A stretch of DNA of 41,042 bases from NCBI GenBank assembly GCA_029907355.1, contig JARYLZ010000020.1, positions 1 to 41,042 on the forward strand, written 5' to 3'. The notes below the pieces were generated by a model. That model saw nothing but the letters and a program-made list of their open reading frames with translations. It was not told the origin of the DNA and ran no database searches. The stretch is from Bacteroidota bacterium (lineage in GTDB: Bacteria > Bacteroidota > Ignavibacteria > SZUA-365). Position numbers and translations under genes: made by a program. Shown in pieces: positions 9,387-17,264 of the stretch. The first letter of the stretch is position 1, and each line of letters opens with the position of its first letter.

Positions 9387-11207
9387 TCAGAACCTCGGGA
9401 CGAGCACGACGGCGGTCTCAGGGGGGAGAACGAGTGCGATACCGTTCCGCTCCGCGTAAAAGGCAAGATTCTGGAGCGGTGCGTCCACACAGAGGCCTTC
9501 CGGCACGCCGGGGAGCGGGAAACGGAATTCCGCAGGTTTGTCCCCTGCGTTGAGGAGAACGAACACGCGGTCCGCACCCGCTTCGCGCATGTACGCGAAC
9601 AGGAGATGCTCGTCGTCGAGCAGGAGCGTGGTCTGGGAACCGACCTTGAGGGCAATGTGCCGCGAGCGCAGGGACAGCAGTGCCCGGTACCAAGCGTATA
9701 CAGCGCTGTCGAAAACCACGGCGCAACGGACCGTCTCTCCGTCCGGCCCGGTGAATTCTTCATCGTCGTACACGCTGTCCGGCCAGACCATGGGTTTCCG
9801 GCAGTCGGGGTCGTCGCCGCCCCACATGCCCGCCTCGTCCCCGTAGAAGATGAGGGGGGAGCCGGTGTATGTCATCTGAAATACCGTCACGAGCTTTTGA
9901 AGCCGCCGGGCCGCCTCGTCCGGTTTCCCTGCACGATAACCGCTCCCGTCCATCGGGGAGTTGTCGGCATCGTACAGGACATTCCTATTCAGGCACATGG
10001 ACGCGATCCTGTCTGTTTCGTGGTTGTCGATCACGAGCATCTGCGCATCGACGTCGTTGATCGGGTACTTCATCCGAGAGGCCGAGAGTTCCGCTTCGAA
10101 ACGCGTCGGCGTCATTTTGCGGTTGAGCATGAAACGCGAAACGAGCTTGCCGAAGAGGTCCGTCTCCTCGATATCGAACACGCGTTTGTTCGAAGCGTCT
10201 TTCAGGGGCGCCCCGATGACGACGGCGTCGGGGTTCGTTCGCTTGACGAAATCGACCCATTGGTCCCAGAATATCACCGGGAGCGCTCCCGCGGTTTCGA
10301 CCCACCACCCATCTACCCCGTCGGAAGGGTCGCCGTCGCCGTTCGGGTCCATCCAGCGCTTCACCGAGGCGAATACATAATCCCGAGGTCCTTTTGCGAG
10401 ACCGAGACTATCCTTTCGGAACAAGGGAAACGCGGGGAGGTCCCAGAGAGCGCGATACGAAAACTCGGATTTGAACGGCGTTTCCGGCCTGTCCCACTCG
10501 AGGATCGTAAACCAATCCGCGTACGGGGATTTCTCCTGGTTGCGAAGCACATCGCGGAAGGCCCAGAAATTGACCCCTACATGCGCCGGTTGGATGTCGA
10601 GCACCACCTTGAAACCGGAATCGTGTGCCGCACGCAAAACCTCGATGAAAAACCGGTCCGAGGCTGTCCATCCCCATGTCAGCGGATCGGTCGGGTTCTC
10701 CTTGTTCAGGATGGCCGTGTCGGATGCCTCGCGGTGCCCCAGGTGTGGGTCAATGTGGTGATAACTGTCCGCATCGTATTTGTGCGCGGAATGCGATTCG
10801 AAAACCGGCGTGAGCACGAGTCCGGTCACACCGAGGGATTTGAGGTACCCCAGCTTGAGGCGCAACCCCTCGAGATCCCCGCCGTAGTGCCGGAGAAATG
10901 CATTCTCGTAGAACGAACCGCCTGCCGCTCGTTCCTCGGCGGACAGTTCGTACCAGTTCGCCGTCCAGCGTGAAACGGTCCATGGCCGGGGTTCCTCGGG
11001 GAAAATATCCTCCGCCACGGGATCGTTCGATGGGTCGCCGTTGCAGAACCGGTCGATCACGATGCGGTACCACACGACACCCCGCGTCCAGGCGGGCACC
11101 TCCCGTTTGTCGCCTTTCCCGGGTGTCTGAGCATGCCCAGCCGCGGCAAACGCGAGGTACAGCAGTGTGAGGACCGCGATTCTTTTCACTCCGAAGCCCC
11201 GATACAT
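9387..11207 (-). CDS. Secreted GH13 (alpha-amylase fold) protein with degenerate active site
   Basis: About 606 residues from the ATG at 11207; a GTG at 11189 would give a more classical signal peptide (KRIAVLTLLYLAFAAAGHAQ). The catalytic (beta/alpha)8 barrel is recognisable throughout: VVWYRIVIDRFCNGDPSND, GGDLEGLRLKLGYLKSLGVT, LVLTPVFES, a Ca-type domain B, and LIFYGDEAGMWGGDDPDCRKPMVW. The four conserved regions are nevertheless altered. Region I keeps D204 and H209, but region II reads GWWVET with Trp in place of the invariant Arg and Glu304 at the nucleophile Asp position. The acid/base position is Ala333 (IGAPLKDAS), and the third acid is Glu397 (DNHETDR). Hydrolysis of alpha-glucans is therefore unlikely. 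It lies 70 bases after a TonB receptor on the same strand. Confidence 0.88.
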   Translation of the reverse strand: MYRGFGVKRIAVLTLLYLAFAAAGHAQTPGKGDKREVPAWTRGVVWYRIVIDRFCNGDPSNDPVAEDIFPEEPRPWTVSRWTANWYELSAEERAAGGSFYENAFLRHYGGDLEGLRLKLGYLKSLGVTGLVLTPVFESHSAHKYDADSYHHIDPHLGHREASDTAILNKENPTDPLTWGWTASDRFFIEVLRAAHDSGFKVVLDIQPAHVGVNFWAFRDVLRNQEKSPYADWFTILEWDRPETPFKSEFSYRALWDLPAFPLFRKDSLGLAKGPRDYVFASVKRWMDPNGDGDPSDGVDGWWVETAGALPVIFWDQWVDFVKRTNPDAVVIGAPLKDASNKRVFDIEETDLFGKLVSRFMLNRKMTPTRFEAELSASRMKYPINDVDAQMLVIDNHETDRIASMCLNRNVLYDADNSPMDGSGYRAGKPDEAARRLQKLVTVFQMTYTGSPLIFYGDEAGMWGGDDPDCRKPMVWPDSVYDDEEFTGPDGETVRCAVVFDSAVYAWYRALLSLRSRHIALKVGSQTTLLLDDEHLLFAYMREAGADRVFVLLNAGDKPAEFRFPLPGVPEGLCVDAPLQNLAFYAERNGIALVLPPETAVVLVPRF

Positions 11208-11277
11208 TGCCGCCGGGGCACGCCCGGCGGTCACGGGCCCCAATATCGGAAAAACAGCGGTACGAGAACAGCCGGGA

Positions 11278-13122
11278 TCAATCGGCGCGCCAGGCCAGTC
11301 CGGCCTGGAACGTCGTCCCCGGCATGGGGTAGCCCGTGATGAGCTGATACTTTCGATTCAGGATATTGTCGCCCGCGACGTATGCAGAGAGTTTCCCTAT
11401 GATTTCGCTCTCCGCTCGGATGCCGACAAGCACATAGTCCGGCAGCGGCTGCTGCCCCTTGTCCGCACCGAACAATCCGGAAACGCTCGTGATGTCCGTG
11501 CGCAGGGCGAATCTCGACACCTTCCACCGCAAGCCGCAGTACAACTTTCGTTTCGGGTTCGCCATGGTTTGTTCCCCGGGGTCTAACGCACTGAAGGCTG
11601 CATTGAATTCCAGGGCAGCGGACGGCTGCCACACAGCTCCTGCTTCGAACCCCCGATGCACGAATTTCCCTGAATTCTCGAGTTTCATATTCGGATACAT
11701 TCCCGAGACGCGGATCATGTTCGAACCCTCTGCCACGAAAGCTGTCACATCCACATGCGCCCTCGGACCGATTTCCTGCAGAACACCGGCTTCATAGCTC
11801 CAGAGATCCTCGGGTTTCAGGGACGGTGTCGGCGCCGGGAAGAGGTAGATTTCCCGGATGGTGGGGTTTCGGAAACCGCGAGCCGCGAGGATACGGAGCG
11901 TCGTTCCCCTCAGGGGCGAGATGCTCAATCCCGCCTGTGGGACCCACACCCCGCCCGCCGTCCGGTGGTGGTTGTAGCGCACCCCTGCCGAAACCTCCGC
12001 CGCCTTGTCGACCTGCGCCTGGACGAGAAGGAAACCGCCGCCCTCGGTGACGTCATGCGTGCCGAAATCTTTGTTCGTTTTGACGTTCGAAGCGGAACCG
12101 CCGCTGACGCGCACGTCTGCGCCTCCTGTCAACGTGACGCCCGCGAAGGGGGAAACCCCCTGGTACACGGACAACCCCGTCGTGTAATCCCTCGAGCGGA
12201 ACCCGTCGTAGATATCATGGTCCCCGTATGCGAGGAATATCCTCCCTCCCCCGCGGACCGCCCCGAACACGTTGACCGCCGAGAGTCCCGCGTCCGCGCG
12301 GAATGCCTCGGCCCAGTGGTCCGCGTACGGCGACTCCTCCGGGCCGGGGTCGAACGCGCGGAACGAACAGGCGCTTCCGGTGACCGAGAGGCGGACGGAC
12401 TCGGCCGCTTCGAACTCGCCGCCGAACCTCCCGCCCGTGTATCGGAACGAGGAAGACGGCCTATGGCCTTCCGTCTGGGAACGGCTCGCGCGAAACGTGA
12501 ATCCCTTGCCGTTTGCTCCCCCCCGGACTCCTGCCTCCGCTCTCACCGTCGAATACGAGCCTCCCGAAAGGCTCACATCGACGCCGAAGCCGCCGACCGG
12601 CGCCTTGCGCGTGATGATGTGCACGATACCACCCAGAGCGTTGGAGCCGTAGAGGAGCGAGGCGGGACCGCGGATCACCTCGATACGATCGACGCCGCTC
12701 GTCATGAGCATGTCGGGGATGGGGTGCCCGAACAAGCCGGCGATATTCGGGATACCATCCGTCAGGACCAGAACCTGCGTGTTCGGGGTCCCTCCCATGC
12801 CGCGGAGGGAAATGCCCCCGGCACCCTGGCCGAGCCCGTAACCGATCACACCCCGTTCCGGGACGAACAGCCCGGGAACCTGCCGGCTCAGAGCTGGCAG
12901 AACCGATATCTGGCCGGTTTCCGCGATGTCACGCCCTCCGATGACTGTGACGGCGTTGGGCACGGCTTTCCGCGGGAATGCCAGAGCTGTGCCCGTCACG
13001 AGAATCGGGTCGACGCGGAATATCCTCATGCTGTCCGGCGATGTTTCCTGGGCGCGGAGGAAGGGGACTGGGAGAACGAGAACGGTCATCACCGCAAGGG
13101 GCAGATATCTGGAAAGGCGCAT
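11278..13122 (-). CDS. TonB-dependent outer-membrane receptor, probably for nickel complexes
   Basis: 614 residues. A signal peptide ending FLRAQ is followed by the plug domain: ILVTGTALAFPRKAVPNAVTV resembles a TonB-box region, then VLPALSRQVPGLFV, ISLRGMGG, VLVLTDGIP and IEVIRGPASLLYGSNALGGIVHIIT. The remainder is a 22-strand barrel with alternating strands and a final strand GTTFQAGLAWRAD. It imports a substrate across the outer membrane using TonB energy. The ATG at 13122 overlaps the nikR stop by one base (TGATG), so it is translationally coupled to the nickel regulator and under the same operator. The family is BtuB-like, but nickel (or a nickel-chelate) is the substrate inferred from the regulator, not from the barrel. 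Confidence 0.93.
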   Translation of the reverse strand: MRLSRYLPLAVMTVLVLPVPFLRAQETSPDSMRIFRVDPILVTGTALAFPRKAVPNAVTVIGGRDIAETGQISVLPALSRQVPGLFVPERGVIGYGLGQGAGGISLRGMGGTPNTQVLVLTDGIPNIAGLFGHPIPDMLMTSGVDRIEVIRGPASLLYGSNALGGIVHIITRKAPVGGFGVDVSLSGGSYSTVRAEAGVRGGANGKGFTFRASRSQTEGHRPSSSFRYTGGRFGGEFEAAESVRLSVTGSACSFRAFDPGPEESPYADHWAEAFRADAGLSAVNVFGAVRGGGRIFLAYGDHDIYDGFRSRDYTTGLSVYQGVSPFAGVTLTGGADVRVSGGSASNVKTNKDFGTHDVTEGGGFLLVQAQVDKAAEVSAGVRYNHHRTAGGVWVPQAGLSISPLRGTTLRILAARGFRNPTIREIYLFPAPTPSLKPEDLWSYEAGVLQEIGPRAHVDVTAFVAEGSNMIRVSGMYPNMKLENSGKFVHRGFEAGAVWQPSAALEFNAAFSALDPGEQTMANPKRKLYCGLRWKVSRFALRTDITSVSGLFGADKGQQPLPDYVLVGIRAESEIIGKLSAYVAGDNILNRKYQLITGYPMPGTTFQAGLAWRAD

Positions 13123-13535
13123 CACGAACACTCCTCGCATGCGAACATGAGGTGGGTATGAAGGACTCCCCGCATGGCCGTCACCGCATTCGCGAGATCC
13201 CGGATACGGCCGGCCTGCCCGCGGAGAAGGACGACTTCGAGACAGCGGGTCCGGTCGATATGCACATGCATCGTCGAAACGATCATCTTGTTGTGTTCGT
13301 GCTGGATCTCGGTGAGCCGGTGACCGAGGTCTCGGGTCGTGTGTTCGTACACGATCGCCAGCACGGCCGCCGTCCGTGCCGACGGGTTGCGGACCCCTTC
13401 CTGGATGAGTGTACCGCGGATGAGGTCTCGGAGAGCTTCGGAGCGGGACCCGTAGCCCTTGCGGGCGACGAGTTCGTCGAAACGCTCGAGAAGGTCGTTC
13501 TCGAGCGAAACGCTGAATCGGGTGAGGGAAGGCAT
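13122..13535 (-). CDS. nikR: Nickel-responsive transcriptional regulator NikR
   Basis: 137 residues, the usual length. An N-terminal ribbon-helix-helix (LTRFSVSLENDLLERFDELVARKG, then SRSEALRDLIR) binds DNA, and the C-terminal ACT-like domain binds nickel. The square-planar Ni ligands are complete: H79, H90, H92 and C98, with the same 11-2-6 spacing as E. coli H76, H87, H89, C95. No SD is visible: the operator half-site abuts the ATG, and the predicted promoter would give a leader of only about 15 bases. NikR with nickel normally represses nickel uptake; here it is the first gene of an operon with its target receptor, giving autoregulation. Confidence 0.95.
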   Translation of the reverse strand: MPSLTRFSVSLENDLLERFDELVARKGYGSRSEALRDLIRGTLIQEGVRNPSARTAAVLAIVYEHTTRDLGHRLTEIQHEHNKMIVSTMHVHIDRTRCLEVVLLRGQAGRIRDLANAVTAMRGVLHTHLMFACEECS

Positions 13536-13566
13536 GGTGTTACTTTTTTTACGAAATGTAACACCA
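13535..13566 (-). promoter_or_regulatory. NikR operator
   Basis: A perfect inverted repeat GTGTTAC-N14-GTAACAC (13537-13543 and 13558-13564), extended to nine bases per arm, ends exactly at the nikR start codon. It matches the GTGTTAC-N13/14-GTAACAC type of NikR site described for Geobacter-like bacteria. One arm overlaps the predicted -10 box, so bound NikR would block transcription of nikR and the receptor gene. Confidence 0.85.
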
Positions 13567-13584
13567 CGGAATCAGTCCGGTCAA
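13556..13584 (-). promoter_or_regulatory. Predicted sigma70-type promoter of nikR-receptor operon
   Basis: On the minus strand TTGACC (13584-13579) and TTACAT (13561-13556) are separated by exactly 17 bases. The -10 hexamer lies inside the distal operator arm. Transcription would begin about 15 bases before the nikR ATG, so the leader is very short. Confidence 0.65.
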
Positions 13585-13749
13585 TAGGTCGTCGGGAAAC
13601 GCCGGGTGTCGGTCGGTGGGGGATGCGGTGCAACAACGAAGCAGAGGAAAAACGAAATGGGTTGCCACCGCGTTCATATCGGTGTCATGCCCGGATGGGC
13701 GACGATTCCCCCTTGCAATTCACGGGAAGTTTTCGAAAATTTTTTCCGC

Positions 13750-13836
13750 GCTCGAGTGGCGGAATTGGCAGACGCGCTGGACTCAAAATCCAGTGGGATT
13801 AAAAACCCCGTGCCGGTTCGACCCCGGCCTCGAGTA
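13750..13836 (+). tRNA. tRNA-Leu (CAA)
   Basis: An 87-base class II tRNA. Acceptor arms GCTCGAG and CTCGAGT pair with one G-T at the end; the D-arm contains GCGGAATTGGCAGACGC; the anticodon stem CTGGA/TCCAG encloses CTCAAAA, giving anticodon CAA. A long variable arm (TGGGATTAAAAACCCCG) and T-arm GCCGG-TTCGACC-CCGGC follow. Discriminator A at 13836; CCA is not encoded. Confidence 0.95.
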
Positions 13837-14309
13837 CGAAAGAGCGAGCAAACATCTCCCCCACCACCATACGAGGGGAACATGGTGGTGCCCCTCCGGC
13901 GTGCTTTTGCGGCGACGGCGATCGAGAATCAGAAAACGGATTCGTGAGTCCCCAGCGTTACGATCGTCTCGATACGGCGGCGGGTTCGGTAGGAGCAAGA
14001 AATTTCGAGCCACGTTTCACCGACTTGGCAGACGGCTCTCTTCACCCGGGTTACAGCGTATTTATACTCCGCTTTTTTTCCCATTCGATGCGTGTCTGCC
14101 TCTCGAAAACCGCCAAAGGCTCACACCACGAACCTGTCACAGTCACCCCTATCCCCTGACCCGCGCGAGTTCCGTGTGAGAGTTTTCTTCGAGAGGGACT
14201 CTGGTACAGGGACATAACCTTTCTCACGCCGTGCTCCCTCCTCGCACCTGCACACGTTCGAACCAGACCGACGCGTTGGCTTTGGGATGAGCCGGCAATC
14301 GTTACGGGG
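13837..14309. other. Non-coding stretch downstream of tRNA-Leu
   Basis: About 470 bases between tRNA-Leu and the 3' end of the DUF2179 gene. Apart from the paired hairpin elements at 13862-13896, I see no gene: the open frames here have no ribosome-binding site and no recognisable protein. Confidence 0.4.
13862..13896 (+). terminator. Two mutually exclusive hairpins after tRNA-Leu
   Basis: CACCACCAT (13862-13870) pairs perfectly with ATGGTGGTG (13882-13890). GAGGGG in its loop (13873-13878) pairs perfectly with CCCCTC (13891-13896) directly after the first stem. The two stems cannot coexist as a normal pseudoknot because no linker is left. The likeliest role is 3' processing or termination of the tRNA transcript; no U-tract follows. 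Confidence 0.35.
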
Positions 14310-14855
14310 TCATTTGCGGGAACCGTGGACGAAGCCGCGGTACAGGTTCGCGCTGTGCATGACGATCATCGCCCGCGGGTCGATGCCGTCGACGATGCTC
14401 TTGAACTCGTCCGCCCGCTTGCGGGGGATCAGGGAACTGATGATGGGCATGCCTCCCGTGCCCCCTTCGCCTGCGATGATAGTGACGCCGAAGCGGTTTT
14501 TCCGAAGCGCATCCGCGATGACGTCCGTGTGGTGCCGGGAAACGACGTGCACCTGGACGATGCCGATGGCGAGCTTCTGTTCGATCGTAATGCCGAGCCA
14601 CGTCCCGACCGCAAATCCTCCCCCATAACCGAGGACGTTCCAGAGGTTGTCGAGCTGGCTGAACACCTGCCGGATCGCCATCGCCCAGATCATCACCTCG
14701 AAGAAACCGATGCCCGCCGCGAGGTATTTCCTCCCCTGCACGGTGAACATCGTGCGGATCGTGCCCATGGATACGTCGCAGATGCGGAGTCCGAAAATCA
14801 ACAACGCGCTGAGAACGATGGGAACGATGCGGTCGTACACGAAACACCTCGTCAT
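14310..14855 (-). CDS. DUF2179 / UPF0316 family membrane protein
   Basis: 181 residues. Three hydrophobic segments fill the first 100 residues (IVPIVLSALLIFGLRICDVS; AAGIGFFEVMIWAMAIRQVF; WNVLGYGGGFAVGTWLGITI), matching the DUF5698-type membrane part of the family. The cytosolic C-terminal half carries DUF2179: VQVHVVSRHH, RFGVTIIAGEGGTGGMPIISSLIPRKRADEF and a final DPRAMIVMHSANLYRGF. The start at 14855 lies four bases beyond the preceding gene's stop, so the pair is co-transcribed. The family is widespread but has no established biochemical role; a ligand-sensing function for DUF2179 has been suggested. Confidence 0.88.
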   Translation of the reverse strand: MTRCFVYDRIVPIVLSALLIFGLRICDVSMGTIRTMFTVQGRKYLAAGIGFFEVMIWAMAIRQVFSQLDNLWNVLGYGGGFAVGTWLGITIEQKLAIGIVQVHVVSRHHTDVIADALRKNRFGVTIIAGEGGTGGMPIISSLIPRKRADEFKSIVDGIDPRAMIVMHSANLYRGFVHGSRK

Positions 14856-14859
14856 GGTT

Positions 14860-17040
14860 TCAGGGGTGATGGCCCCGTGCGCGGAGCATGCCTTCCGCTC
14901 GTGCGGCTTCCGGCGTCCCCCGAGCGTCCCGCGTGCACGCCCGGAGGGCACGGTACGCCCGCTGTTCGTCACGGAGATCCTCGGCAGCCAGCCGGGCCAG
15001 CTCGAGATACAGCGATGGATACCTCCCCGGTTCCCGCTCGATCGCGCGTTCGTAGAGGAGGGCAGCTTTCGGCGCATCGCCCGACCCTGCCAGCACGCGC
15101 GCAGCTGCCCCGAGGAGAGCCGCATCGCGCGTGGTGGTATCGACCGCCGCGGAGACGCGCGCCGCAAGCAGGGTAAGCGCAAGACCCGGTTCCAGGAACA
15201 CCTCGACGAGCGGCGCTTCTTTCCAGGAAGGGAAAACACGCCGAAAATTTCCGAACGCGTCCCTCGCGAGCACGCTTTCCCCGCATTGAACCGCCGTGAG
15301 CACGGCGCGGGCGGCCAGCTCGTGGAGGTTTCTCCTTCCGTCGTCCATAACCCCGTTTCGAGCTTCCTCCGCGAGGCGGGTGAACACGTTTTCGAATGCT
15401 GCCCTGCGCTCGACAGGATCCCGCACCGCACCGGCAGCCGCGATCAGTTTATCGTACGTGTCCAAGACCAGATGCCCCGTCCCGGCCATTTCCTCGAGCA
15501 GGGCGCGTTCCTTTCCGCCGTCGCCCCGTGCGTGGTAGTACAGCCGAAGGTTCTCGAGAGCCGTGTACGTATGGACGGGGAGAACGGACGCGCGGTCTGC
15601 CGCGACGATATCCTCGAGACGAGCGGCCGCGGCCGAGGAACCGCTTCCCATCGTCACATTCAGGCGCACCCACGCGTACGACGCGGAAAGCGCCGAGAGG
15701 AACAGGAGCGGCAGGACGCGTGGGAGAGAGAGCGAGCCGCGCTCGTGCGCAACACCGATCAACGCGATGGCGAGGAACACGAAAGCGAACGAGGGAACCG
15801 CCGCGAGATCCCAATCCCGCGCCAGACCCAGGGCGGCGTTGCCCGTCAGGAGGAATACCGCTCCCCCGGCGCAGGCGACGAGCGCGAAGAGGACGATCGG
15901 TTCGCGGAACAACCCATCCTTTCCCGGCCGAACGAGAAAGGCGGCGAGGGCGAACACGAACGGCCCCCCGTGAAGCACGAGGGCATTGACGATATCGGCG
16001 AGGCGATCGGGGGAGAGCAAGGTCCGGACATGCGGCGCGTTTTCGCCGAGAACGATGGGGACGAGGAAGCCGTCCGGTGCATCGACGCCGGATAGTGCGT
16101 AGCCGACCGCAGGGACAAGGGCTGTGAGCGCAGCGAGGAGAGCCGCGGTGCGGGCAGGTGTGAGCCCCCGCATGTTCGGTCCGATCCTGATCGACAACAG
16201 GAAGAGATAGGAAGGAATGTAGAAAGCGGCCGGGAGACCGGATGCGACCGCGAACGCGAGAGGTACGCCGGCTATCCATACGGGCGTCTCGAAACGGAAG
16301 ACTGCCCACACGGAGAGGAAATACACGAGGGTGAACATGTACGGCATGGCGTACAGTTCGATATAGCCGAAAAACAACAGGATACCCGCGCTTCCGAGAA
16401 CGGCGGTGCACCACAGCGTCGCAAGGGGTTTCCGCTCGCGTCGCAGGAATGCGAAGAGCGCGAGGGTCAAGAGCGCGGCGCAGGACGAACCGACGAGTGC
16501 GAACGGGACACCCGCATCGGCGGGGCGAAAGCCGATGCCGACCGCGCGAAGAGTCTCCCCTGCCAACCACGACGTCGGTTTCAGGAAAGCGGGCATGTAA
16601 TCCGGGGATGAAATCACGCGGTACATCTCCCCCGCGTAATACGCACCGTCCCCGAGAAAGGCGTACGCGACCGGCAACATCTGCGTGAGAGCCACGGAGA
16701 CAATGACGGCGACAACGGCCGCCGGCAAGCGCAGTCGCGGGAAAAGCATGGGGGCGAGGGGATATGCAAGTGCACGCTCGATCCCGCGTCGGAGGGTTGG
16801 GATGAATGCGGTGAACGGCAGGAGGAGGGCACACAGGATATCGGCCTCGCCGAGCATGTAGCGGGGGAAATCGATCCCCCACAGGCGAGAAGGCCCCTCG
16901 ACGAAGACCGACGCGGCGAGGCGCGCGACCACGTACAGGAACACGGCGGCTGTCAGCGCGCGTTCCCCGGCACGGGGAGCGTCGGCGGCATGTCGGTTGT
17001 CACGCCCCTGCGCCCGTGGTGAACGCCGTTGTTTCGCCAC
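14860..17040 (-). CDS. Multi-pass membrane protein with C-terminal TPR-like region (GT-C-like)
   Basis: 726 residues from the GTG at 17040, chosen because AGGAGAG lies about five bases upstream; an ATG at 17103 extends the frame but has poor support. About a dozen membrane helices fill residues 20-470. The first periplasmic loop contains LGDGAYYAGEMYRV, an acidic motif in the place where GT-C glycosyltransferases keep a catalytic Asp, and NAALGLARDWDLAAVPSFAFVF resembles a segment seen in lipid-linked mannosyl/arabinosyl transferase-like proteins. The last 230 residues are alpha-helical repeats (e.g. LYERAIEREPGRYPSLYLELARLA) typical of TPRs. The glycosyltransferase reading is inference; the topology and repeats are visible. 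It is transcribed just ahead of the DUF2179 gene. Confidence 0.75.
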   Translation of the reverse strand: MAKQRRSPRAQGRDNRHAADAPRAGERALTAAVFLYVVARLAASVFVEGPSRLWGIDFPRYMLGEADILCALLLPFTAFIPTLRRGIERALAYPLAPMLFPRLRLPAAVVAVIVSVALTQMLPVAYAFLGDGAYYAGEMYRVISSPDYMPAFLKPTSWLAGETLRAVGIGFRPADAGVPFALVGSSCAALLTLALFAFLRRERKPLATLWCTAVLGSAGILLFFGYIELYAMPYMFTLVYFLSVWAVFRFETPVWIAGVPLAFAVASGLPAAFYIPSYLFLLSIRIGPNMRGLTPARTAALLAALTALVPAVGYALSGVDAPDGFLVPIVLGENAPHVRTLLSPDRLADIVNALVLHGGPFVFALAAFLVRPGKDGLFREPIVLFALVACAGGAVFLLTGNAALGLARDWDLAAVPSFAFVFLAIALIGVAHERGSLSLPRVLPLLFLSALSASYAWVRLNVTMGSGSSAAAARLEDIVAADRASVLPVHTYTALENLRLYYHARGDGGKERALLEEMAGTGHLVLDTYDKLIAAAGAVRDPVERRAAFENVFTRLAEEARNGVMDDGRRNLHELAARAVLTAVQCGESVLARDAFGNFRRVFPSWKEAPLVEVFLEPGLALTLLAARVSAAVDTTTRDAALLGAAARVLAGSGDAPKAALLYERAIEREPGRYPSLYLELARLAAEDLRDEQRAYRALRACTRDARGTPEAARAEGMLRARGHHP

Positions 17041-17198
17041 TTCTCTCCTGTGGAATTTCTCTCGGGAAAATATGCGGCGAGGACGGCACACTTCCAATCC
17101 CATGCCCTTTCATCCGGCCGCCGGGAACCGTGCACAAGGAGAAAAGGATAAGTCAGTCCTTTTTACCTTTCACCACGGAACGACGGCGGGAACGGCCC

Positions 17199-17234
17199 CG
17201 CGGAAGCCCGTCTCCTTCGGCTCGGGCTTCCGCG
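17199..17234 (-). terminator. Hairpin terminator candidate after the T9SS gene
   Basis: A perfect 12-bp stem CGCGGAAGCCCG / CGGGCTTCCGCG with a 12-base loop begins 31 bases beyond the stop at 17265. No T-run follows directly on the minus strand, so termination may be partial or factor-assisted. Confidence 0.5.
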
Positions 17235-17264
17235 TGCGGTGACGGAAAGCCGCCCGCCCGTTTC

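Noticed and set aside
11755-13161. 468-codon plus-strand frame over the TonB receptor
   Set aside because: Antisense shadow; the minus strand encodes a receptor with clear plug and barrel motifs.
13862-13896. H-type pseudoknot
   Set aside because: The two stems would share no linker (loop 3 of zero bases across a 9-bp stem), which is sterically impossible; competing hairpins fit better.
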